From the NCBI GenBank assembly GCA_900540085.1, contig UQEU01000002.1, positions 149,859 through 213,858 on the forward strand: a DNA stretch of 64,000 nucleotides, written 5' to 3'. Position 1 is the stretch's first letter, and each line of letters starts with the position of its first letter. Position numbers and translations under genes: made by a program. The notes beneath the pieces are model-generated. The model was not told where the DNA came from, searched no databases, and saw only the letters and a program-made list of their open reading frames with translations. Positions 51,226-59,986 of this stretch are shown here, piece after piece. The DNA comes from an uncultured Eubacteriales bacterium. GTDB lineage: Bacteria > Bacillota > Clostridia > Oscillospirales > Acutalibacteraceae.

Positions 51226-51492
51226 CTAAATCAAAAAGAAAAGCATTGCAGAAATGCTTGCTCCCGCACCGAGACCGAGTACGATTTGCACGGCTTCTTT
51301 TAAGATTTGTTTTTTCGTTTTTTTGAAAGGCGGCAAAGCAGATGCACTTTCGGAATATTTTTCAGCCTCGTTTTTCAAGTTTTCATATTTCTCATTTTCG
51401 TGTTCGGGAGAAACAAAAAAGATTACTTTTTCAAAATAAGGGTTGCCTGTATCGGTAACTTCAAGCACGTGTTTGTTGGAGCCTTTAATCAT
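51226..51492 (-). CDS. Small C-terminally anchored membrane protein, function unknown
   Basis: An 88-residue protein starting MIKGSNKHVLEVTDTGNPYF, followed by a charged helical middle (HENEKYENLKNEAEKYSES) and one C-terminal membrane helix (AVQIVLGLGAGASISAMLFF). AAAGGA precedes ATG 51492. It is 15 bp upstream of sleB on the same strand and probably cotranscribed, so it may support spore or wall-lysis functions; this is context only. Confidence 0.7.
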   Translation of the reverse strand: MIKGSNKHVLEVTDTGNPYFEKVIFFVSPEHENEKYENLKNEAEKYSESASALPPFKKTKKQILKEAVQIVLGLGAGASISAMLFFLI

Positions 51493-51899
51493 TTTTCGAG
51501 TCCTTTCATATTTTGATTTCTAATTTTATTATTGATTTCAATAGTAAAATTTATACATAAAAAATAAGTGCAAAATTTGGTCATTATTTTTTAAAAAAAG
51601 ACTTGACAACAAAACAGTATTACTGATTGTATAATTATCTTTCCACTGAAAGCACTGTGGAAAACACTGTGGAAAATGTTGAAAACTTTATGCAAAACAG
51701 CATAAAATGGTGCTTTTTTACTGTTGAAAAGTTTTAAACAGGTCAAAATAAGGTGAATTTTCCTAACTTTACACATAGTTTTCAACAATTCTTAAAAAAC
51801 AGACTAAAAAATTAATTTTGTTTAAGTTGCTGTTTTTACTCTTTTACCCTTGACAAAAATATGTTAAAATAAGTCGAGAAAAATGTAAAGGTGTCTGCT
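51493..51899. other. DnaA-box-like cluster in a 400-bp noncoding region
   Basis: TGTGGAAAA at 51656-51664 and 51668-51676, TGTTGAAAA at 51677-51685 and 51722-51730, and TTTTCAACA (reverse form) at 51779-51787, plus TTTCCACT at 51639. The first three run in tandem with 12- and 9-bp spacing. They are the same words as in the dnaA-dnaN gap. This could be a second origin half or a DnaA-titration site. TTTACC (51843) with extended TGTTAAAAT (51862-51870) may be the ogg promoter. Confidence 0.5.
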
Positions 51900-52718
51900 A
51901 TGTTTTATGAAGTCAAAAACGGAATAATAGAGGTAAAAGGTATAGAGTGTCTTAACTTGGAACTCACGCTCGACTGCGGACAGGCTTTCAGGTGGCAAAA
52001 GTGTGAAGACGGCTCTTTTGTCGGATGTGCGACAGACAAGCCTCTTAAAGTGAGCGAAGAAAACGGTACATATTTTTTTGAATGGTGCAGTGAAAAAGAT
52101 TTTTTAAATTTTTGGGTAAATTATTTTGATTTAAACACCGACTATGCAAAAATCTGTGAAAGTCTTAAACAGGACAGTTTGCTTTCAAAGACGATAGATG
52201 AATATTACGGTATTCGCATTTTGAAACAAAATTCTTTTGAGGCATTGTTCAGTTTTGTCATAAGTCAGCAAAATAATATAAAAAGAATAAAACTTATCAT
52301 AGAAAAAATATGTCGAAAATACGGAAAAGATTTGGGACACGATATTTTTTCTTTTCCCGACCTTGAAGTTTTGGTAAACTGCACGGAGCAGGACTTTGCC
52401 GAACTCGGATGCGGCTATCGTGCAAAGTATCTCTGTCGTTTGTGCCAAGATGTTTACGACGGTAAAATTGACTTGGATTATATAGCGTCGCTTTCATACG
52501 AAGACGCAAAAAAAGAACTTTTAAAGATTTTCGGCGTCGGCGTGAAAGTTGCCGACTGTGCATTGCTGTTCGGTTTTGGTTTTGTTGACGCTTTTCCGAT
52601 AGATGTTTGGATGAAAAGAGTTATGGAATACTATCCGAACGGCCTGCCGAAGTGTTTTGACGGCTATAAAGGAATTGCACAACAGTATCTTTTCCATTGG
52701 GCAAGAAATAATTTATAA
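51900..52718 (+). CDS. ogg: 8-oxoguanine DNA glycosylase/AP lyase
   Basis: A 272-residue repair enzyme that removes 8-oxoguanine. The N-terminal OGG domain starts NLELTLDCGQAFRWQKCEDG; the HhH-GPD domain has ISQQNNIKRIKLIIEKIC, the helix-hairpin-helix FGVGVKVADCALLFGFG with the catalytic lysine (VKVAD), and the catalytic aspartate in FPIDVWMKRV. ATG 51900 is preferred over GTG 51891, which lies inside the AAAGGTG ribosome site. Confidence 0.92.
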   Translation: MFYEVKNGIIEVKGIECLNLELTLDCGQAFRWQKCEDGSFVGCATDKPLKVSEENGTYFFEWCSEKDFLNFWVNYFDLNTDYAKICESLKQDSLLSKTIDEYYGIRILKQNSFEALFSFVISQQNNIKRIKLIIEKICRKYGKDLGHDIFSFPDLEVLVNCTEQDFAELGCGYRAKYLCRLCQDVYDGKIDLDYIASLSYEDAKKELLKIFGVGVKVADCALLFGFGFVDAFPIDVWMKRVMEYYPNGLPKCFDGYKGIAQQYLFHWARNNL

Positions 52719-52828
52719 ATTTGATTTTTGATTACTTTAAATATAAAAATTCAGATTATATTTAACTGTTTAATTGTGTTAATTATGTTTAGATTTTCAG
52801 ATAATATAAAAGATGTTCAGGTGTTTGT

Positions 52829-53545
52829 ATGCAGAAATTATTTGTAGAAGAAGTGTGCGGAGAAAAAATAGTTTTGAACGAAGAACAATCACGCCACATT
52901 GCAAAAAGTTTGAGAATGAAAAAGGGCGATATGATTACTGTCTGCAACAGTAAAGGCAGTGATTTCGGATGTATCATAGAGGAAACCATACCGTCGGTAG
53001 TTCTAAAAGTGTGCTATGAGCAGGCGACGGAAAGTGAGCCGAGCATTAAAGTTCATCTGTATCAATGTCTGCCGAAAGGCGACAAAATGGACGGAGTTGT
53101 AAAAAAATGCACCGAACTCGGAACATATTGTTTTACGCCTGTTTTAAGCAAGAGATGCGTCAGCCGTCCCGATAAAAAAAGCCTTTTGAAAAAAATCCAA
53201 AGATATAACAAGATTTCTCTCGAGGCGTCTCAGCAAAGCGGTCGTGGTATTGTCCCTGTTGTAAATGAGTGCGTCAATTTTAAAGACGCCGTTTTAAACT
53301 GCCGTGAAGATGTTAAAATCATTTTTTACGAGGGCGGAGGCGAAAGGCTTTGCAACCTTGTGGAAAAAGATACAAAAAGCGTTGCAGTTTTTATCGGTCC
53401 TGAGGGTGGATTTGAAAAAGAAGAGGTCGATTTTGCAGCAGAACACGGCTTTGTGAACGCCACTCTCGGAAAGAGAATTTTGAGAACTCAAACGGCTCCC
53501 GTTTGTGCCGTAAGCGTTATAATGAGCCTTACGGATAATATTTAA
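52829..53545 (+). CDS. rsmE: 16S rRNA (uracil-1498-N3)-methyltransferase RsmE
   Basis: A 238-residue SPOUT-type methyltransferase acting on U1498 of 16S rRNA. Family features: a PUA-like N-terminal half (EEQSRHIAKSLRMKKGDMI), YQCLPKGDKMDGVVKKCTEL and the knot region FIGPEGGFEKEEVDFA plus LGKRILRTQTAP. The usual neighbour prmA is absent; ogg precedes by 110 bp with no terminator seen. Confidence 0.94.
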   Translation: MQKLFVEEVCGEKIVLNEEQSRHIAKSLRMKKGDMITVCNSKGSDFGCIIEETIPSVVLKVCYEQATESEPSIKVHLYQCLPKGDKMDGVVKKCTELGTYCFTPVLSKRCVSRPDKKSLLKKIQRYNKISLEASQQSGRGIVPVVNECVNFKDAVLNCREDVKIIFYEGGGERLCNLVEKDTKSVAVFIGPEGGFEKEEVDFAAEHGFVNATLGKRILRTQTAPVCAVSVIMSLTDNI

Positions 53546-53624
53546 GACAGAAAAAATTATTGCAATATCATTAAAAAATTTAATCGTTTGTAATTATTGT
53601 TAAGTAATTTTAATAATTTTTTGA

Positions 53625-53653
53625 TTGCAAAGTTTGTCGTAATAATATATAAT
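53625..53653 (+). promoter_or_regulatory. Promoter of the LCP gene
   Basis: TTGCAA at 53625-53630, 17-nt spacer, TATAAT at 53648-53653. Confidence 0.75.
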
Positions 53654-53686
53654 AAGCGTTATATTATTTAAAAAGGAGTGGTATTT

Positions 53687-55393
53687 TTGGCAAAGGACCC
53701 ATTTGATATTGATGAAATACTTTCGGAAATACACCAAAGAAAAGCTCGCGAAAATAATAATTCAGCCGAAAACGGCAGTTTTAATATAGATAAAAAAAGT
53801 GAAGAAAAAGTTGAAAACAAAGATGTTGCCGAAGATGTAAAAAATGAACTTCTTGCAAGGGCAAATGCCGAAAAAGAGGCAAAAAGGAAAATGCGTGAGG
53901 CACACGCTGAAGAAGAGCGTCAAAAAGACGAACAGGAAAAGCAAAGAATTGCCGAAGAAAAAGTCCGTCAAGCGCGTGAAATGGCAAGAATTCAGGAAGA
54001 AGAGCAAAAGAAAAAAGAGGCAGAACGCCGTCAGATGCTTGAAGAACGCCGTCTTGCAGCAGAAAAAGCACAGAGAGAGGCACTTGAAAGAGCAAAGAAA
54101 GCACAAGACGAGCAAAGCCTTTATGTTGACGAAGAAATGTTTGAAAAAAACGAAAATAAAAAAAGAAAAAAAGGCAAAAACAAAAAGAACGGCGAAGATA
54201 TGGTTGACATCAACTCTTTCAGTGACGAAAAACCCCGTTTCAGCCAAACAAAAAAGGGCAAAATCGTCATTTCCGTTATTTGTGTTGTGCTTGCAGTACT
54301 CATTGCAGTCGGCGTAGGTGCTTGGGCAACCGTTAACAGTAAACTCAACAAAATTACAAACGACGGCGGTACAAAAGCAAATTCCGTTGAGGAATATACG
54401 GGTATGGACAAGCTTGTTGAAAAGAATTTTGACAAGATGATTTACGAAAACGGCAATGTTTCAAGCCTTAAAAATATGGTAAAAGATTGGTACGAAAACG
54501 GCGAGCCTGTAAGTTCAAGCAGAGTGTTAAATGTTCTTCTTGTAGGCGAAGACTCAGAGGGCAATCTTGATTCTGAAACGAGAGCCGACTCGGCAATCAT
54601 TGCAAGTATAAATGTTGATACTAAAAAAATAATCTTGACCTCTGTTTTGCGTGACTCTTACGCATATTGGCAGACAAAAGACGGCGAAGGTTCGTTTGGT
54701 AAAATAAACGGCGCTACTTCAACAAGCGGTATGGACAGTTATATTGAAACTGTTGAAAGACTTTATAAAATTAATATTGACAACTATGTTCGTGTAAATT
54801 TTACTTCTTTTGAAAAAATCATTGATAAACTCGGCGGAGTTACAATCAATATGTCAAAAGCAGAAGTAAATGAAATTAACAGTCATCCGAAAAGATACAA
54901 CTATCCCGATAAAATCGTTGCGTCAGGCAAGTACACATACGACGAAGAAGAGGGAAGATATACAACTCCGATTAAGTTGGACGGTGCACAGGCTCTTGCA
55001 TATTGCAGAATAAGAAAAATTGACGGCGACGATGTTCGTGCAAACCGTCAGAAAACAGTTCTTATGACAGTTTTCAAAGGTTTGGAACAGTCAACAATTT
55101 CAACTTTCCTTTCTGCCGTAAATACAATGACAGACTATGTAAGAACGGGTTACAGCATAAAAGAAATTGTTTCACTCGGTAAGTATGCACTTTCAAACGG
55201 CTGGCTCAACTATGAGATTGAGGCAAATACGGTACCTTGTGAAGAGTGCAGAAAAGGCGGTACTTTCCATAATACTTGGATGTGGAAAGTTGACTATCCG
55301 AAATGTGCGTACGAACTTCAAATGAAACTTTACGGCAAGTCAAATATCACTCTTGCAGATAACAGACCTAAATTTGACGAAATTGCATTTTAA
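53687..55393 (+). CDS. LytR-CpsA-Psr family ligase with long cytoplasmic coiled coil
   Basis: A 568-residue membrane protein. Residues about 1-170 are cytoplasmic and highly charged, with a long coiled coil of Glu/Lys/Arg/Ala/Gln (roughly 55-140). A membrane helix (ISVICVVLAVLIAVGVGAWA) lies near 195-215, then the exterior LCP domain: VLNVLLVGEDSEGNLDSE, TRADSAIIASINVDTKKIIL, SVLRDSYAYW, INIDNYVRVNFTSFEKIIDKLGGV, and ALAYCRIRKIDGDDVRANRQK. LCP enzymes attach undecaprenyl-linked polymers to peptidoglycan. The catalytic arginines (TRADS, SVLRDS, CRIRK) are present, unlike the LCP-like protein near dnaA. TTG 53687 is the start; AAGGAG is 5-10 nt upstream. Confidence 0.87.
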   Translation: MAKDPFDIDEILSEIHQRKARENNNSAENGSFNIDKKSEEKVENKDVAEDVKNELLARANAEKEAKRKMREAHAEEERQKDEQEKQRIAEEKVRQAREMARIQEEEQKKKEAERRQMLEERRLAAEKAQREALERAKKAQDEQSLYVDEEMFEKNENKKRKKGKNKKNGEDMVDINSFSDEKPRFSQTKKGKIVISVICVVLAVLIAVGVGAWATVNSKLNKITNDGGTKANSVEEYTGMDKLVEKNFDKMIYENGNVSSLKNMVKDWYENGEPVSSSRVLNVLLVGEDSEGNLDSETRADSAIIASINVDTKKIILTSVLRDSYAYWQTKDGEGSFGKINGATSTSGMDSYIETVERLYKINIDNYVRVNFTSFEKIIDKLGGVTINMSKAEVNEINSHPKRYNYPDKIVASGKYTYDEEEGRYTTPIKLDGAQALAYCRIRKIDGDDVRANRQKTVLMTVFKGLEQSTISTFLSAVNTMTDYVRTGYSIKEIVSLGKYALSNGWLNYEIEANTVPCEECRKGGTFHNTWMWKVDYPKCAYELQMKLYGKSNITLADNRPKFDEIAF

Positions 55394-55413
55394 TAAATAG
55401 TTTTTAAAGTCAA

Positions 55414-55450
55414 AAAACCACCTGAATTTTAAAGTTCAGGTGGTTTTTAT
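55414..55450. terminator. Terminator after the LCP gene, bidirectional
   Basis: AAAACCACCTGAA (55414-55426) pairs with TTCAGGTGGTTTT (55435-55447); A and T runs at the two sides serve the convergent kinase gene too. Confidence 0.88.
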
Positions 55451-55462
55451 TGTTTAAAAATA

Positions 55463-56077
55463 TCAGTCAATGAAACCTCTTATTTTGAGATATTCGCAAA
55501 TTAAGTCAACAGTTTTGTCAACTCCGAGTTTTGTCATATCTATATTGAGGTCGTATAAGTCGCCCGAACCCCACTTGTCAGGCGAACGGAAGTTGTGAAA
55601 TTGCGCTCTTTTTTTATCTGTTTTTACAATCTTGTCTTTGCTTTCTTTTTCAGAAACGCCGTAAATTTCCGTCACTCTTTTAATTCTGTAATCAAGGTCG
55701 GCGTGGAGAAAAACTGTTACAAGGTCTTCTCTGCCTTTAAGTATATAGTCAGAACATCTGCCGACTATGATACAACTTGACTCGTCTGCAACTTTTTGGA
55801 TTGTTTCCGAAGTAAACTGAAAAATTCTTTCGTCAATCGGCATTTGGTTCGACATGGCAATTGGAAAACCCTCGGTAACTATTGAGTAGAGAAAACTTTT
55901 TGTCGGTTTTTCATCGTAGTGCGCTATTACATTTTCGTCAAGTCCGTAATCTTTCGCCGAGCGGGCTATCAGTTCTTTGTCGTAGTATTTTATTCCGAGT
56001 TTTTCGGCGAGTTTAGTACCTGTTTCGTGTGCTCCGCATCCGAATTGACGGCTGATTGTGAGAACAAATTTTTTCAT
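55463..56077 (-). CDS. Cytidylate kinase-like family protein
   Basis: A 204-residue P-loop-type nucleotide-binding protein (PF13189). N-terminal VLTISRQFGCGAHETGTKLA replaces a classic Walker A, then AEKLGIKYYDKELIARSAKD, CIIVGRCSDYILKGRED and TDKKRAQFHNFRSPDKWG. Members are frequent in clostridia and have no proven substrate; true Cmk lies elsewhere in most genomes. It overlaps the DUF1275 gene by 4 nt, an arrangement suggesting linked function. Confidence 0.85.
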   Translation of the reverse strand: MKKFVLTISRQFGCGAHETGTKLAEKLGIKYYDKELIARSAKDYGLDENVIAHYDEKPTKSFLYSIVTEGFPIAMSNQMPIDERIFQFTSETIQKVADESSCIIVGRCSDYILKGREDLVTVFLHADLDYRIKRVTEIYGVSEKESKDKIVKTDKKRAQFHNFRSPDKWGSGDLYDLNIDMTKLGVDKTVDLICEYLKIRGFID

Positions 56078-56766
56078 ATTTCTGCCTCCTTGGGATTTTT
56101 GTTGAAAAGTAAAAGAGAGATAAAAACGGGAATTAAAATGACGCAGGCAAGCCAGATTGACTTTTCTTCAAACTGCATTGCCGACAGTGTACCTATGACT
56201 GCTCCGAGCATAAAAGCAAGGTTTACGACTATGAAGTCAAGACTTTTCAGGATGTACTGTTTGTCTTTTGTTTTTATCCACTCTATAATGTTTAGTGATG
56301 CCTGACGAAGATTATTCGTACAAAAAGTTGTTGCCAATATGACCGAATTGTGTTTGCGAAATGTGTTGTATTTCATTGCACAGATAAAAGAAATTAAAAC
56401 ATTCGGCACTATGTACGGCACGGAGTCGGGCATAAACCCGATTGCGAAAAGTATGATGATTTCTATTGCGATGAAAACGGTTTCCCAACGCAAAGAAATG
56501 CTTTTTTTACCGAGAAGTTTCGGTGTGATGACTGTAATGGCTATTCCGACGACATAAGCAATAATCGGAATGGTGTACTGAATGATTTTTGACAAGTCGG
56601 CTTTTGCAAGATAGATGCCGAGCATGGCGATATTTCCCGTCTGTGCGTTGCAGAAAACCCCGCCTTTAAGTAAAAATGTGTACGCCTCCAAAAATCCGCT
56701 CACAAGTCCTAATGAAGTGCATACATAGGTCGATTCGTGTATGGGAATATCTTTTCGCTTTAACAA
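56074..56766 (-). CDS. YoaK/DUF1275 family membrane protein
   Basis: A 230-residue protein with about six membrane helices. Family markers: LGLVSGFLEAYTFLLKGGVFCNAQTGNI near residue 20 (written in two parts; key GGVFCNAQTGN) and the later TFCTNNLRQASLNIIEW. The function of DUF1275 (PF06912) is unknown; transport is often assumed. First gene of a two-gene unit with the cytidylate-kinase-like protein. Confidence 0.87.
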   Translation of the reverse strand: MLKRKDIPIHESTYVCTSLGLVSGFLEAYTFLLKGGVFCNAQTGNIAMLGIYLAKADLSKIIQYTIPIIAYVVGIAITVITPKLLGKKSISLRWETVFIAIEIIILFAIGFMPDSVPYIVPNVLISFICAMKYNTFRKHNSVILATTFCTNNLRQASLNIIEWIKTKDKQYILKSLDFIVVNLAFMLGAVIGTLSAMQFEEKSIWLACVILIPVFISLLLFNKNPKEAEI

Positions 56767-56938
56767 AATTTTAAAACCTCTAATCTTGGAACTTATTTTG
56801 TTATTTTGTTATTATAATTATTTTATCACAAAAATTTTTTTGTTTCAACGATATTTGATTTAAAAGATAAATTTTTAACAAAGACAAATTATTTATAATA
56901 TATATACATTAATTATAAAGAATTATAAGCAAAAATAC

Positions 56939-56976
56939 GGAAAACGCCCTGCGATATTTCATCGGCAGAGCGTTTG
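56939..56976 (-). terminator. Hairpin after the M18 aminopeptidase gene
   Basis: AAACGCCCTGC pairs with GCAGAGCGTTT with one mismatch; T-rich on the minus strand side. Confidence 0.6.
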
Positions 56977-56996
56977 TAATTTGTTGAATTATTTAA

Positions 56997-58403
56997 TTAT
57001 TTATTGAAAAATGTCAAAAATGCTTTGTATGCCATATATACATCTATTTTTGAAACAACTTCATACGGTGCGTGCATTGAAAGAACGGGTACACCGACAT
57101 CAATAACATCAACATCAAGAGCGGCAATATACATTGCAACAGTTCCGCCGCCGCCGACATCGACTTTGCCGAGTTCGCCGCTTTGCCACAAAACATCGTT
57201 TTCTTCAAGCAAATTTTTAACGAAAGAAACATATTCTGCCGAAGCGTCGCTTGTGGAACTCTTGCCTCTTGAACCTGTATATTTTGTTACAACAACACCT
57301 TTGTTAAGGAAAGAAGCGTTGTTTTTCTCAAATGCACTTGACCAAGTCGGGTCAAAAGCTGCGTTAACATCGGCTGAAAGACACTTTGAGTTTCTGAAAA
57401 CATCTCTGCCTTCATAACCCTCAAGTCTTGCAAGGTCTTCGACAAAATAGCGGAAATATGCACTGTTAAGTCCCGTATTGCCGTCTGAACCGATTTCTTC
57501 TTTGTCGGTAAGGATTGTGATGGAAGTGTATTCGGGAACATCGGTGTCGATGATTGCCTGAAAAGCAGGGTAAGCACAAACACGGTCGTCGTGTCCGTAT
57601 CCGCCTATCATAGAACGGTCAAAACCTATATCGTCAACTGTATATGCAGGTACGAGTTCAAGTTCGGCAGAAAGAAAATCTCTCTCTGTTATGCCGTATT
57701 TTTCAAACAAAATGTTTAAAACATTGAGTTTTACTTTTTCCGAAACATCGTCTGCTTTAAACGGTCTTGAGCCAATCAAAACATTGAGTTCTTCGCCGGC
57801 AATCAATTCTGTTGCTTTTCTTTGGTATTGTTCTGATGCAAGGTGCGGAAGCAAGTCTGTTATACAGAATTTCGGTTCTCCTGCTTCTTCGCCGATACAA
57901 ACATCAACAAAAGTACCGTCAGCCTTGCAAATTCTGCCGTGAAGAGAAAGCGGAATTGCAGTCCATTGATATTTTTTAATTCCGCCGTAGTAGTGAGTTT
58001 TAAAAAGTGCAATATCGCTGTCTTCGTAAACAGGGCATTGTTTAAGGTCAACTCTCGGAGAGTCGATATGAGCCGCCGCAATTCTCACGCCCTCGTTTAT
58101 CGGTCTTTTACCTTTAACACAGAGAATGATTGATTTTTCTCTGTTGTTTCTGTAAACTCTTGCACCTGCTTCAAGTTCGCCGCCGAACTCGTCAAAAGGA
58201 ACAAAGCCGTTTTCCTGTGCAACTTTGTCTGCCCAAGAAGTAACTTCACGCTCTGTTTTGTTGTTTTGTAAAAATTCTTTGTAGCCTTCGCAGAAATCGT
58301 CGCACTTTTCAAGTTCTGCGTCGCTCATAAAGTCAACGCCGTGCTTTTTGTTGTTGAAAAGTTTTTCCTGCAAAAGTTTTGCCTGTGATTTTTCTTCACT
58401 CAT
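56997..58403 (-). CDS. M18 family aminopeptidase
   Basis: A 468-residue zinc aminopeptidase that trims N-terminal residues from peptides in the cytoplasm. Metal-binding histidine lies in AAHIDSPRVDLKQCP near residue 110; the catalytic DKEEIGSDGNTG follows, and GGYGHDDRVCAYPAFQA and VPVLSMHAPYEV hold the remaining ligands. The fit is to the M18 (aminopeptidase I) group. The start overlaps the Sua5-CoaE stop by 4 nt; last gene of the DUF951-prfA operon. Confidence 0.92.
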   Translation of the reverse strand: MSEEKSQAKLLQEKLFNNKKHGVDFMSDAELEKCDDFCEGYKEFLQNNKTEREVTSWADKVAQENGFVPFDEFGGELEAGARVYRNNREKSIILCVKGKRPINEGVRIAAAHIDSPRVDLKQCPVYEDSDIALFKTHYYGGIKKYQWTAIPLSLHGRICKADGTFVDVCIGEEAGEPKFCITDLLPHLASEQYQRKATELIAGEELNVLIGSRPFKADDVSEKVKLNVLNILFEKYGITERDFLSAELELVPAYTVDDIGFDRSMIGGYGHDDRVCAYPAFQAIIDTDVPEYTSITILTDKEEIGSDGNTGLNSAYFRYFVEDLARLEGYEGRDVFRNSKCLSADVNAAFDPTWSSAFEKNNASFLNKGVVVTKYTGSRGKSSTSDASAEYVSFVKNLLEENDVLWQSGELGKVDVGGGGTVAMYIAALDVDVIDVGVPVLSMHAPYEVVSKIDVYMAYKAFLTFFNK

Positions 58404-59986
58404 AATATTTCCTCCAAAATTTTAATAATTTGACTGTTTATGTCATCGCCGTCATTACTGTAAATTGTAAAGTCGGTGTGGTTTTTAAAAAATTCATCGC
58501 TCAACTGAGCGTTCATTCTCAGTCTTGCCTCGTCTTTTGTTATGCCGTCTCGTTTGATAATCCTTTTGAGCCTTGTTTCTTCGTCGGCACAAACGCAGAT
58601 TGTTTTGTAGCAATATTTTTCGGATTTGCTTTCAAAAAGTTGAGATGCGTCAAAAACAGTTAAAACATTTTTTCTTTCATCTATGGCACGCTTTACTATT
58701 TCAGGGTGGGTAATCTGATTTAAAAGTTCGGTGCTTTGTTTGTCTTTAAAAGCACGCTCGGCAAGTAAACTCCTGTTGAGAGTGCCGTCTTTTAACAATA
58801 TATCGTTTCCGAAATGTTTTGCAAGTTCGGGCAGAACAGTACTGTCTTTTTCAGTGACTTTTCTTGCGATTGCGTCTGCTTTTATGATTTGAAAACCGTA
58901 ATTTTCAAAAATTTTTGAAACATAACTTTTACCGCTTCCCGTTGTACCCGTAATTCCGATTGTAAACGGTTTTTCAAGGTCTATTATGTCAAACGCCGCC
59001 GCTCTTATGAGTCTGTTATATACGGCAAGTGCAACGCCGTCTTTTTTCGGATTTCTCGAATATACTTTTTTTGCTCCGAGAGTGTCCAAAACACGCAGAG
59101 AGTTAAATAACTTGTGTGCCTGACTGCTTGCGTCGTTTTCGTTGCCCCACCGTAATGACGGTATTTTTACATTGTCGTCGTCAAAACAAAGCGCATATAC
59201 TCCGTCGCCTTTTCTTGAGTTGACAAACTGTTCGTATTTTTCTTTGTCGGCGTTTACGATTATAACTTTTGCTTTCGGCGAATAGTGTTTGTATTTCATA
59301 CCGGGCGACTCGGCTTTTTCGTCTTTTTTCATACCCTCTGTTACGGCTTTTGCAACAAGCACTTCACAGCCCAAAACTTCTTCCATCATCTCTTTTGTAA
59401 CTGCACCCGGTCGTAATATTGTCGGCACGCCGTCTGCTACCGTAACAACGGTGCTTTCAACTCCGACTTCACAATCTCCGCCGTCAATGATTGCGTCGAT
59501 TTTTCCGTTCATATCGTCAATGACATGCTGTGCTTTTGTCGGCGACGGCAAACCCGATGTATTGGCACTCGGCGCACAAATCGGAACTTGTGCCGCCTTG
59601 ATAACTTTTCTTGCCGTTTCATTTTGCGGCATTCGTATTGCAACGGTGTCAAGACCTCCGCTGACCGTTTTGCCGATTTTTTCGCTTTTTTTCATTATGA
59701 TGCTCAAAGGAGCGGGAAAAAATGCGTCTATGAGTTTTTGTGCATATTCATTTATTTCCGATACAAGCGGAGCAATATCTTTTTTGTCTGCAATGTGGAC
59801 AATCAGAGGATTGTCAGACGGTCTGCCTTTTGCCTTGTAGATTTCAGCCGCCGCCTTGTCGTCAAGTGCGTTTGCACCGAGACCGTAAACGGTTTCTGTC
59901 GGAAATGCAACAAGTCCGCCGTTTCGCAGTATTTCGCCTGCTTTTTGTATGTCTTTTTCACTTGTTGAAAGTATTTCAGTTTTCAT
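58400..59986 (-). CDS. Fusion protein: threonylcarbamoyl-AMP synthase (Sua5) + dephospho-CoA kinase (CoaE)
   Basis: One 528-residue open frame. Residues about 1-335 match Sua5/YwlC, which makes threonylcarbamoyl-AMP for tRNA t6A37: LVAFPTETVYGLGANA near residue 25, KAKGRPSDNPLIVHI, CAPSANTSGLPSPT, GVESTVV, and the C-terminal Sua5 domain (SPGMKYKHYSPKAKV). Residues about 341-528 match CoaE, last step of CoA synthesis: P-loop GITGTTGSGKSYVSKIF (347-354), the DAIARKV block, and the LID-like RIIKRDGITKDEARLRM. No stop, frameshift or start signal separates the two parts. It overlaps prfA by 11 bp and the aminopeptidase gene by 4 nt, so it is translated within a tight operon. Two activities in one protein are inferred. 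Confidence 0.9.
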   Translation of the reverse strand: MKTEILSTSEKDIQKAGEILRNGGLVAFPTETVYGLGANALDDKAAAEIYKAKGRPSDNPLIVHIADKKDIAPLVSEINEYAQKLIDAFFPAPLSIIMKKSEKIGKTVSGGLDTVAIRMPQNETARKVIKAAQVPICAPSANTSGLPSPTKAQHVIDDMNGKIDAIIDGGDCEVGVESTVVTVADGVPTILRPGAVTKEMMEEVLGCEVLVAKAVTEGMKKDEKAESPGMKYKHYSPKAKVIIVNADKEKYEQFVNSRKGDGVYALCFDDDNVKIPSLRWGNENDASSQAHKLFNSLRVLDTLGAKKVYSRNPKKDGVALAVYNRLIRAAAFDIIDLEKPFTIGITGTTGSGKSYVSKIFENYGFQIIKADAIARKVTEKDSTVLPELAKHFGNDILLKDGTLNRSLLAERAFKDKQSTELLNQITHPEIVKRAIDERKNVLTVFDASQLFESKSEKYCYKTICVCADEETRLKRIIKRDGITKDEARLRMNAQLSDEFFKNHTDFTIYSNDGDDINSQIIKILEEIL

